Assembly (NCBI RefSeq): GCF_008365375.1
Contig: NZ_QOKW01000013.1
Span: 1 to 64,000 of the forward strand
Direction of reading: 5' to 3'
Length of the DNA stretch: 64,000 nucleotides
Source of the DNA: Roseomonas genomospecies 6
GTDB lineage: Bacteria; Pseudomonadota; Alphaproteobacteria; Azospirillales; Azospirillaceae
Under the pieces are notes generated by a model that had not been told where the DNA came from, searched no databases, and was given only the letters and a program-made list of their open reading frames with translations. The position numbers were made by a program, and so were the translations under genes. How positions within the stretch are numbered: the first letter of the stretch is position 1; the number at the start of each line of letters is the position of its first letter. Shown here piece after piece: positions 44,480 to 52,160 of this stretch.

Positions 44480-45085
44480 TCAGCGCGCCGCCGCGTTGCG
44501 CTTGCCACGGGGGGCCTTGGCCGGTTTGACGGGCTTGGCGAGGTGCTTGAGTTCCTCGTACCGGGCCAGGAAGAGCGTGTAGGCCCGGTCGGGGCCGACC
44601 GGCACGATCCGGTCCGGGTTCGGTTCCGGCAGATGCCCCCAATCCATCCAGGCCGGGGGCAGGAGATCGCGCAACTCCGTCGCCATGCAGACGAGGTCGG
44701 CCTGCTTGATGGCCGGCACCTCGTCATCGAAGCCGAACCAGCGGCGCAGCGCGTCCTTGACCGGATGCAGCCGTTGTTTGACGTAATCGCGGTCCAGCAT
44801 CACCTTGACCGGCGACGGCCAATCGCCGAGGAACTCTTCGCAGTCGTGCATCAGGGCCGAATAAGCCAGGGACGGCGGCACCAGATGCGAGACCATCACC
44901 GAATGCTCGGCCACGGAATACCAGGGACGGGCCGCACCGCCCCAACGCGGCTGCGACGACAGGCACTGGGCGATGTCCTCGATCGGCATGCCCGTGGCGT
45001 CCGGCGTCAGCAGGTCGAGGACGAAGCCGGACGGCATCAGGATGGCCGTACGCCCGTCCGGCTTGTTCAGAAGGTCGAGTTGCAT
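44480..45085 (-). CDS. HD-domain hydrolase (YfbR-like)
   Basis: 201 residues. HD motif in order: RPWYSVAEHSVMVSHLV (first His) and YSALMHDCEEFLGDWPSPVK (His-Asp with metal-binding Glu). It resembles HD-type deoxynucleotidases or related phosphohydrolases. The C-terminus is Lys/Arg/Ala-rich (PVKPAKAPRGKRNAAAR). The ATG at 45085 starts MQLDLLNKPDG. It is convergent with dxs, 12 bp apart. Confidence 0.8.
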   Translation of the reverse strand: MQLDLLNKPDGRTAILMPSGFVLDLLTPDATGMPIEDIAQCLSSQPRWGGAARPWYSVAEHSVMVSHLVPPSLAYSALMHDCEEFLGDWPSPVKVMLDRDYVKQRLHPVKDALRRWFGFDDEVPAIKQADLVCMATELRDLLPPAWMDWGHLPEPNPDRIVPVGPDRAYTLFLARYEELKHLAKPVKPAKAPRGKRNAAAR

Positions 45086-45347
45086 CGGTGGTCGCTTTTC
45101 CAAAATCGCAGGCCGGGTGCTGGGCCGTTTCCAGGTTCGACCCCAGGCCATTCGACAGGCCGTTCGACCAAATCCGGTTTAGCAGATCGCGCGCGCTCCC
45201 GACAACGGACCCCCGCGCGAAACCATCGCCGACGCGGGGTGCCTACGGATGGATGTGGGTTGCGGTTCGACTCCCGCGCGCATTCGTGGTAGGCTTCCTT
45301 CCTCCTGACCGGAACCGTGCGATGGCAGGATAAGGACAGGGCAGGTC

Positions 45348-45599
45348 ATGGACAAATCCGATCTCATCCTCGCGGCCATCGAACAGTTGGGCCGGAACCT
45401 CGACGCGAAGATCGAGGGAGTCCGTGCCGAGCTGAAAGGCGACATTGCCCAGGTCAACGCCGGCCTCGCCCGTCTTGAGACCGAGGTGAAGACGGAGAAC
45501 CGCGTCATTCATGCCCGGCTGGACGAGCAGAGGCAAACGGTCAACGCCCTGATTCCGCAGCGCATCGCCGCCGTCGGGCGGACCGACGCCGCGGAATAG
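45348..45599 (+). CDS. small coiled-coil hypothetical protein
   Basis: 83 residues, almost wholly helical, with heptads from about residue 4 to 60 (LDAKIEGVRAELKGDIAQVN, LARLETEVKTENRVIHARLD). GGACAGGGCAGG lies before the ATG. No family named. The 262-bp gap before it (45086-45347) shows no other feature. Confidence 0.6.
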   Translation: MDKSDLILAAIEQLGRNLDAKIEGVRAELKGDIAQVNAGLARLETEVKTENRVIHARLDEQRQTVNALIPQRIAAVGRTDAAE

Positions 45600-45737
45600 A
45601 CGCCGCGGGCTCCCCATAGAAGGTTGTGAAAGTTACAATTCAGGCATCATTTCGGGGGTTTTCCGACCGTTCCCGCCGATGTAACGTGCATTGATGTGCG
45701 ATCGATGCAACGACACGGATATGGGTGGGCCGCGCCG

Positions 45738-46172
45738 ATGCTGACCGAAAATGTGAAGGACGGGCTACTTGGCCGCAGCATCAACGATCTGCGCGTTCTG
45801 CTGATCGAGGACGACGACTTCACGCGCCGGCTGATGAGCCGCCTGCTCCATGACCTGAAGGTCCGCCATGTGTGGGAGGCGGCGGACGGCATGGCCGCCC
45901 TGGGCATCCTGCGCGATCATGCGGAGGATGTGGACCTCGCCATCTGCGATTTGGAAATGCCGCGGATGAGCGGGTTGGACCTCCTGCACGCCCTGCGGAC
46001 GGCCACCGGCAACCCGCTGGCCGACCTACCCGTGATCGTGCTGACCGCCCATCGCGAGGCCGACACGGTCAAGCGGGCAATCGCCTACGGCATTTCCGGC
46101 TATCTGGTGAAGCCTGTGTCGAAGGTCGATCTGGTGAAGCGGCTGACCTTCATTCTTCAGAAAGGCCGCTGA
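45738..46172 (+). CDS. CheY-like response regulator, receiver only
   Basis: 144 residues: VLLIEDDDFTRRLMSRLLHD (acidic pair), phospho-acceptor Asp71 in AICDLEMPRMSG, VIVLTAHREADTVKRAI (Thr) and GYLVKPVSKVDLVKRL (Lys). There is no output domain, so it signals by protein contact. An upstream start at 45696 is possible. Upstream (45600-45737) is AT-richer and probably holds the promoter. It heads the cobalamin-sensor cluster, 114 bp before the next gene, so cotranscription is plausible but not certain. Confidence 0.88.
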   Translation: MLTENVKDGLLGRSINDLRVLLIEDDDFTRRLMSRLLHDLKVRHVWEAADGMAALGILRDHAEDVDLAICDLEMPRMSGLDLLHALRTATGNPLADLPVIVLTAHREADTVKRAIAYGISGYLVKPVSKVDLVKRLTFILQKGR

Positions 46173-46286
46173 CGGGACAGCCGCGTCCACCGAAATTGAT
46201 CCATCCGGCGCGGTCGGGCGTTGCAGGTTCGGTCGCGAGAGCGCACCTTCCTTCCGAACGCACCATGTGATTGGAGATGCCGCGCC

Positions 46287-47399
46287 ATGCCGGTGGCCGT
46301 CCGGCCCGGACCGGGCCCGATACGGATCGCCTCGAACCCCATCGCGGACCGCCGCGAGGAGTTGGCGGGCGCCATCGTGGCGATCCAGTTCGAACGCTGG
46401 CCGGCGCTGTACGCCCGCTACGGAGAGGCGGGGCGGTCCCGTTGCGTCGAGGATGTCGGCTTCCACCTGCTCTATCTGGCGGAGGCGGTGGCGACGGGCA
46501 GCCCCGCCCTGTTCCGCGAGTATGTGGCCTGGGTCAAGATCCTCTTCGCCGGCATCGGCATCCCCGACGAAGAGCTGGGCGAAAGCCTGGAGATCCTGCG
46601 CGACGTGGTGGCCTCGCGGACCGATCCCGCCACGGCGGAGCGCGTGCGCGCCTGCGTGGGGGAGGCGCTGGCCGCTCTGCCCGGCCTGCCGCGGGATGTG
46701 CCTCCCTTCGTCCGGACGGACGCGCCGCACGGCGCGCTGGCACGGTCCTACATCGACGCGCTTCTGGCCGGGGACCGGCGCCGCGCGGCGGCTCTGGTGA
46801 TGGAGAGCGCCGCCGCCGGGACGCAGGTGTCCGACCTCTATCTGCACGTCTTCCAGCCGGCCTTGCGCGAGATCGGGCGGCTCTGGCAGACGCGGGCGAT
46901 CACCGTGGCGCACGAGCATTTCGCCACCGCCGCCACCCAGGCGATCATGGGCCAGCTCTACCCCGCGATCTTCGCCGCCGAGAGGCGCGGCCTGTCCATG
47001 GTCGCCACCTGCGTCGGCGGGGAGCGGCACGAGATCGGCATCCGCATGGTGGCCGATTTCTTCGAGATGGCCGGCTGGGACAGCCACTATCTCGGCGCCG
47101 ACACGCCGGTGGACGGCATCATCCAGGCGGTGCGGGAGCGGGATGCGCGCGTTCTGGCGGTGTCGGCCACCATCACCGCCCATGTCGGGCGGGTCGCCGC
47201 GCTCATCGCCGCCGTGCGCGCCGAGTTGGGGGACCGTCCGCTGCCCGTGCTGGTCGGCGGCTACCCCTTCAACCTCGTTCCTGATTTGTGGAAGACGGTC
47301 GGTGCCGACGCCTTCGCCCCTGGCGCCGAGGAGGCGGTCGCCATCGCGGAGCGGCTGGTCGGACCGGCGGCGCCGGACCGTGCCGCCGGTGTGGCCTGA
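46287..47399 (+). CDS. cobalamin-binding photoreceptor-like protein without DNA-binding domain
   Basis: 370 residues. An N-terminal helical domain spans about 20-130. A CarH/LitR-type B12 cap follows with YLHVFQPALREIGRLWQT and W200-x9-E210-H211 (the Wx9EH light-sensor signature). The B12-binding Rossmann part has ERHEIG (246-251, lower axial ligand His248), then SATITAHVGRVAALI and VLVGGYPFN. There is no MerR helix-turn-helix, unlike CarH/LitR. GGAG lies about 10 bp before the ATG. Probably a light or AdoCbl sensor for the kinase 13 bp downstream. Confidence 0.85.
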   Translation: MPVAVRPGPGPIRIASNPIADRREELAGAIVAIQFERWPALYARYGEAGRSRCVEDVGFHLLYLAEAVATGSPALFREYVAWVKILFAGIGIPDEELGESLEILRDVVASRTDPATAERVRACVGEALAALPGLPRDVPPFVRTDAPHGALARSYIDALLAGDRRRAAALVMESAAAGTQVSDLYLHVFQPALREIGRLWQTRAITVAHEHFATAATQAIMGQLYPAIFAAERRGLSMVATCVGGERHEIGIRMVADFFEMAGWDSHYLGADTPVDGIIQAVRERDARVLAVSATITAHVGRVAALIAAVRAELGDRPLPVLVGGYPFNLVPDLWKTVGADAFAPGAEEAVAIAERLVGPAAPDRAAGVA

Positions 47400-47412
47400 G
47401 GGGGACGGGGCG

Positions 47413-48615
47413 ATGGAAGAGGATGCGGACGGGCTGGTCCTGACCTGCGACCATGATGGGAGGCTGCGCGCCTTGCACCGGCTGGGCGCCGGCCTGCCCG
47501 GCCTGGCGGGGAAGCCGGGCAGCCCCTTTCCGGTTCTGTTCGGTCCGGACGCGGTGGCGGGGGCGCTCGATCTTTTCACCGGTCTGCGGCGGTCCGGCCG
47601 GACGCTCGACCACCCGCTGCCAAGTCGCCTTGATCCCGTGGGCATGTTCTACGTCAGCGGCCTGGACGATGCGGAGGGGCTGGTTCTGGCCGTGGCACGA
47701 ACCCCCGGCGGCCTGCCGGCTCTGATGGAGCGGCTGGCGGCGCTGAACCCGCGGCTCGCGGCGCGGCTTGCCCCGCTGCGGTCGGCGGATTCAGCGCCGC
47801 CAGCCCCCACGGCGGACGCTCTGTTCGACGAGATGACCCTCCTCAACAACGAGCTTGCCAACGCCCAGCGCGCGCTCGCCAAGGCCAACGCCGAACTGGC
47901 CGCCAGCAACGAGCAGAAGAACCGGCTGATGGGCATGCTGGCTCATGATCTGCGCACACCGCTCCAGGTCGTCACCGGCTTCGCGGAGATGCTGGACCGG
48001 CGGCTGGACGGGCGGCTGGAGGAGACGGAGCGCGCCTGTCTGGAGCGTATCCGGGAATCCAGCCTGACCATGCGCCACATGGTGGAGGACGCGCTGTCCC
48101 TGGCGGCGCTTCAGGCGGGGCGGTTGCGGCTGGCGCGGCGTCCGTCCGATCTGGTGGCGCTGGTCCGGCGGAACGTCTCCATGAATCGCGTGTTGGCCGA
48201 GGGCAAGGCCATCACCATCGAACTGTCCGTGCCCGAAAGCACATTGCCCATGGCCGACATCGACCCGGCGAAGATGGATCAGCTTCTCAACAACCTGCTG
48301 TCGAACGCCATCAAATACTCCGACCGCGGCGGGCGGGTCCGCGTCGCTCTCAGCGGCGGTGGGAGCGGCGGCTGGGCGCGCATCCGCGTGTCCGACGGGG
48401 GGCGGGGGATTCCTCCGGCGGAGCTGGAGCATCTGTTCCAGCCCTTCGCCCGCACGGGCCGGCTGGGCACCGAGGGGGAGGGGACGGTCGGCCTCGGCCT
48501 CTACATCTGCCGGTCCATCGCGGAGGGGCATGGCGGGCGGATCACCGCCGATTCGGTGCCGGGATGCGGCTCCACCTTCACCGTGGAGCTGCCGTTGGTG
48601 GCATCATCCTCTTGA
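47413..48615 (+). CDS. sensor histidine kinase beside B12 protein
   Basis: 400 residues, soluble. N-terminal about 130 residues without a clear PAS match. A coiled coil follows (NNELANAQRALAKANAELAA). HisKA has MLAHDLRTPLQVVTGFAEML (His178), the N box is NNLLSNAIKYS and the ATP site is RVSDGGRGIPPAEL with GTVGLGLYICRSI. It follows the B12 protein by 13 bp, close enough for one transcript. It likely phosphorylates the CheY-like protein of the same cluster. Confidence 0.92.
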   Translation: MEEDADGLVLTCDHDGRLRALHRLGAGLPGLAGKPGSPFPVLFGPDAVAGALDLFTGLRRSGRTLDHPLPSRLDPVGMFYVSGLDDAEGLVLAVARTPGGLPALMERLAALNPRLAARLAPLRSADSAPPAPTADALFDEMTLLNNELANAQRALAKANAELAASNEQKNRLMGMLAHDLRTPLQVVTGFAEMLDRRLDGRLEETERACLERIRESSLTMRHMVEDALSLAALQAGRLRLARRPSDLVALVRRNVSMNRVLAEGKAITIELSVPESTLPMADIDPAKMDQLLNNLLSNAIKYSDRGGRVRVALSGGGSGGWARIRVSDGGRGIPPAELEHLFQPFARTGRLGTEGEGTVGLGLYICRSIAEGHGGRITADSVPGCGSTFTVELPLVASSS

Positions 48616-48748
48616 GATGCCAGGATTTCCGCGGTCGGGCTGGCGCACCGGCCCGCGATGCTGTAAAAGGACCGCCGACGATGTTGCGACGCGAAAGGTC
48701 CATGGGTTTACCCTTCCGCCGTTGCGGGCGGCCTCCGTGGGGAGCGCC

Positions 48749-49441
48749 GTGAACGACGGCCGACCTCCCGACACGTCCCCGGACCGTATGGCTCTGGCGG
48801 ACGTCGACCGCGGCGATGCCGCGTCCACCGGCTTCGCGTCGGTGAACCCCGCTTCGGCGGTTCTGGATGATTTCCTCCGCCACGACCACGGCGCGCGGAT
48901 CGCGCTGGGCAATCTCGTGGACATCCTGGGCGACCGCGCCTTCGGCGCCCTGCTTCTGATCCTGTCCATCCCGAACATTCTGCCGGTGCCGGGCCTGTCC
49001 ACGGCGACCGGGCTGCCGATGCTGCTGATCGGCGCCCAGATCGCCGCCGGGCGCGACCGTCCCTGGCTGCCGCGCCGGCTGGCCGCGCTGACCCTCGAGC
49101 GCGACGCCTTCCTGCGCGTGATCGCGAAGGCCAAGCCCCACATCGACCGGCTGGAGCGGCATCTGCGCCCCCGCCTGCCCGCGCTGACCACCCCGGCGGC
49201 GGAGCGGCTTCTGGGCGTCGCCGTGATGATCCTGGCGGGCATTCTGGCCCTGCCCATCGTCTTCGGCAACCAGCCCCCGGCGCTGGCCATCGCGCTGATC
49301 GCGCTGGGGCTGATCGAGAAGGACGGCGTCTTCGTCGTGTCCGGCCTCGTCGCCGGGCTGGCCGCCGCCGTCATCGTCTCCGCCGTCCTGTTCGGATTCG
49401 GGCAGGCCGGCATGTTGTTGTTCCACAAACTGTTTCCATAA
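48749..49441 (+). CDS. ExoD-like membrane protein
   Basis: 230 residues from a GTG at 48749 with GGGGAG before it (an ATG at 48788 is the alternative). ExoD family landmarks: FGALLLILSIPNILPVPGLS, RDRPWLPRRLAALTLERDAF and repeated C-terminal hydrophobic helices (LLGVAVMILAGILALPIVFG). Linked in rhizobia to exopolysaccharide synthesis and nodule invasion; biochemistry not known. It begins 133 bp after the kinase gene. Confidence 0.8.
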   Translation: MNDGRPPDTSPDRMALADVDRGDAASTGFASVNPASAVLDDFLRHDHGARIALGNLVDILGDRAFGALLLILSIPNILPVPGLSTATGLPMLLIGAQIAAGRDRPWLPRRLAALTLERDAFLRVIAKAKPHIDRLERHLRPRLPALTTPAAERLLGVAVMILAGILALPIVFGNQPPALAIALIALGLIEKDGVFVVSGLVAGLAAAVIVSAVLFGFGQAGMLLFHKLFP

Positions 49442-49466
49442 AGGGAGCGCCCGCGGGCTCGACGCC

Positions 49467-50771
49467 ATGATCTGGGAAGTGCTGGTCATCATTCTGCTGA
49501 TCCTGCTGAACGCCTTTTTCGCGATGTCGGAAATGGCGCTGGTGTCGTCGCGGCGCGCGCGGCTTCAGCAGATGGCCGAGGAAACGCGCAGCAAGGGCGC
49601 CCGCGCCGCGCTGCAACTGTCGGAGGACCCCGGCAACTTCCTCTCCACCGTGCAGGTCGGCATCACGCTGATCGGCATCATCGCCGGTGCCTACGGCGGC
49701 GCCACGCTGGCCGACCGGCTGGGCACCGTCCTGAACGAGGACGTGTCCTGGATCGCCCCCTATGGGCAGCAGGTGGCCTTCGCGCTGGTGGTCGCGGCGA
49801 TCACCTACCTGTCGCTGATCATCGGCGAGCTGGTGCCCAAGCGCATGGCGCTGGTGAACGCGGAACGCATCGCCGCCGGCGTGGCCGGCCCGATGAGCGT
49901 CCTGTCGCGCATCGCCATGCCGCTGGTCTGGCTGCTCGGCGTCTCGACCGAGGGGGTGATGAAGCTGCTGCGCCTGCCCACCATGCGCGAGCAGACCGTC
50001 ACCGAGGAGGAGGTCAAGAGCCTCATCAAGGAGGGCACCCAGTCCGGCGTCTTCGAGCCCGCCGAGCGCCAGATGATCGAGGGCGTGTTCCGCCTGTCCG
50101 ACCGCACCGCCCGGTCGATCATGACGCCGCGCCCCGACCTCGTCTGGATCGACCTGGACGACCCGCAGGAGGCGATCGCGCGGGAGATCCAGGCCAGCGG
50201 CTATTCCCGCTTCCTGGTCTGCCGCGGGGACGTGGACGAGGTCCAGGGCATCGTGTCCAGCAAGGCTCTGCTCGATCAGGCGCTCCAGGGCCGCGCCTTC
50301 GACCTGCGCGACGCCATGGTGAAGCCGCTGGTCGTCCATGACGGCACGCCGGTGCTGCGGCTGCTGGAGCTGTTCAAGCAGGCCAGCGTCCACATGGCCG
50401 TCGTCGTGGACGAATACGGCAGCGTGGAGGGCATCGCCACCGTCACCGACATCATGGAGGCCATCGCCGGCGAGATGCCCGAGCCGGGGCAGGGGGGCGA
50501 CGGTTCCGCCGTCCAGCGGGAGGACGGGTCATGGCTCGTGGACGGCATGACGCCGGTGGAGGAGGTGGAGGCTCTGATCGGCGTGAAGGGGCTGAAGGGT
50601 GAGGGCGATTACCACACCATCGCCGGCTTCGTTCTGGACAAGCTGGGACATGTGCCCGTCGCCGCGGAGCATTTCCACTGGAACGGCATCCGGTTCGAGG
50701 TCGTCGACATGGACGGGCGCCGCATCGACAAGGTGCTGATCCAGGAGAACAGTGAGGTGTCCGAGGGCTGA
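49467..50771 (+). CDS. CNNM/CorC-type transporter (hemolysin family)
   Basis: 434 residues. The CNNM (DUF21) membrane part covers about residues 1-185: LVIILLILLNAFFAMSEMAL, then STVQVGITLIGIIAGAYGGA, and IIGELVPKRMAL. Two CBS domains follow (MTPRPDLVWIDL, then VHMAVVVDEYGSVEGIATVT), and a CorC_HlyC domain ends the protein. Members are linked to magnesium export or homeostasis; the hemolysin name is historical. Confidence 0.9.
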   Translation: MIWEVLVIILLILLNAFFAMSEMALVSSRRARLQQMAEETRSKGARAALQLSEDPGNFLSTVQVGITLIGIIAGAYGGATLADRLGTVLNEDVSWIAPYGQQVAFALVVAAITYLSLIIGELVPKRMALVNAERIAAGVAGPMSVLSRIAMPLVWLLGVSTEGVMKLLRLPTMREQTVTEEEVKSLIKEGTQSGVFEPAERQMIEGVFRLSDRTARSIMTPRPDLVWIDLDDPQEAIAREIQASGYSRFLVCRGDVDEVQGIVSSKALLDQALQGRAFDLRDAMVKPLVVHDGTPVLRLLELFKQASVHMAVVVDEYGSVEGIATVTDIMEAIAGEMPEPGQGGDGSAVQREDGSWLVDGMTPVEEVEALIGVKGLKGEGDYHTIAGFVLDKLGHVPVAAEHFHWNGIRFEVVDMDGRRIDKVLIQENSEVSEG

Positions 50772-50785
50772 CGACCGGGCCTTGC

Positions 50786-50819
50786 GGTTGGAAGACGGCG
50801 GCGCGGTCGTCTTCCAACC
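50786..50819. terminator. bidirectional terminator
   Basis: 11-bp perfect stem, GGTTGGAAGAC and GTCTTCCAACC (50786-50796, 50809-50819), between the convergent CNNM and rodA genes. Confidence 0.7.
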
Positions 50820-50824
50820 ACGCC

Positions 50825-51997
50825 TCACATCTCGGTGATGCCGCTCTTGGGGATGCGGATCTCGCGGTGGACGGACATGCTGAGCAGCAGGCCCACACCG
50901 ATCATCAGCGTCATCATCGCCGACCCGCCGTAGGACACCAGCGGCAGCGGAATGCCCACCACCGGGATCAGGCCGGTCACCATCGACACGTTGACCATCA
51001 CGTAGAGGAAGAACTGCGCGGTCATGCCGACGGCCACCAGCCGGGCGAACTGGCTGCGGCAGCTCAGCGCGATCACCACGCCGTAGATGAACAGCATCAG
51101 GTACAGCGCCAGCAGGATCAGCGCGCCCACCATCCCGAACTCCTCCGCCAGCACCACGAAGATGAAGTCGGTGTGCTTTTCCGGAAGGAACATGAGCTGG
51201 CTCTGCGATCCCGACATGAAGCCCTTGCCGAACATCCCGCCCGACCCCAGCGCGATCTTCGACTGGAGGATGTTGTAGCCGGCTCCCAGCGGATCGGTCT
51301 CCGGGTCGAGGAAGGTGTAGACGCGCTGCTTCTGGTAATCGTGGAGGAATTCCCAAGCGACGGGAATGGCCGCCAGTCCGCCGCCGATGACCACAAGGAA
51401 TTTCCAGATCCGCACCCCCGCCGCGAAGAAGACGGCGCCGCTGCCCATGATCAGCAGCAGCGAGGTGCCCAGGTTCGGCTGCATCAGCACCAGCGCCACC
51501 GGGATGAAGACCAGCAGCAGGGGTGGAATCAGCAGCAGCGGGCGACCGATCTGATCCAGCGAGATGCCGTGGAAATAGCGGGCCAGCGCCAGGGTCAGCG
51601 CCGGTTTCATCAGTTCCGATGGCTGAAGCTGGAAGAAGCCCAGGTCGATCCAGCGCTGGGCCCCCATGCCGATGCGGCCCATCAGCTCCACCGCCACCAG
51701 CAGACAGAGCACGATCAGGAAGATGACGTAGGCCGACTTCATCAGATGCCGCACGTCGACCAGCGCAATCACCAGCATCAGGAACAGGCCGGGGACGGCG
51801 CGCACGAGCTGCGGCTGCGCCCAAGGCCGCCAGTTGCCGCCGGCGGCGGAGTAGAGCAGGGCCACCCCGATCGCCGTGATGATGCAGACCAGGAGCACCA
51901 GCCCCCAATTGATCATGCGGAACTTGCTGCCGAGCGTCAGTTCCGGGCGTTGCGGGGCCAGCCCGCCGGACCCGTGGTTCGAAAGGACCGCGACCAT
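50825..51997 (-). CDS. rodA: peptidoglycan polymerase, SEDS family
   Basis: 390 residues from the ATG at 51997, about ten helices. SEDS landmarks: ALLYSAAGGNWRPWAQPQLV, ALVLMQPNLGTSLLLIMGSG (the catalytic Asp region is near) and GIPLPLVSYGGSAMMTLMIG. It polymerises glycan strands for cell elongation with a class B penicillin-binding protein. No pbp2/mrdA or mreBCD is next to it, whereas in many alphaproteobacteria rodA is paired with mrdA. Confidence 0.9.
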   Translation of the reverse strand: MVAVLSNHGSGGLAPQRPELTLGSKFRMINWGLVLLVCIITAIGVALLYSAAGGNWRPWAQPQLVRAVPGLFLMLVIALVDVRHLMKSAYVIFLIVLCLLVAVELMGRIGMGAQRWIDLGFFQLQPSELMKPALTLALARYFHGISLDQIGRPLLLIPPLLLVFIPVALVLMQPNLGTSLLLIMGSGAVFFAAGVRIWKFLVVIGGGLAAIPVAWEFLHDYQKQRVYTFLDPETDPLGAGYNILQSKIALGSGGMFGKGFMSGSQSQLMFLPEKHTDFIFVVLAEEFGMVGALILLALYLMLFIYGVVIALSCRSQFARLVAVGMTAQFFLYVMVNVSMVTGLIPVVGIPLPLVSYGGSAMMTLMIGVGLLLSMSVHREIRIPKSGITEM

Positions 51998-52160
51998 GTG
52001 GAAACGTTCGTTGTGTCCGGGGGCGTCCGTGCCGGAAGGGCGGCTTTGCCGCGGGGCCGGGGGCCGGGCGCCTTTGCGTGGCGGATACTGCACCAGCGCC
52101 GCCCCGCGGTAAAGCCGCCCGGCCCCCCGCCCCGCAAAAGGCACGGGGGGCAAGCCAGCC

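Noticed and set aside
46287..47399. Corrinoid methyltransferase protein (MtbC-like)
   Set aside because: The cap carries the Wx9EH photoreceptor signature and the partner genes are a kinase and receiver, not methyltransferases. It is kept only as a less likely alternative.
49467..50771. Haemolysin
   Set aside because: The name comes from an old annotation of the CorC/HlyC domain. The DUF21 plus CBS layout is that of a metal-homeostasis membrane protein.
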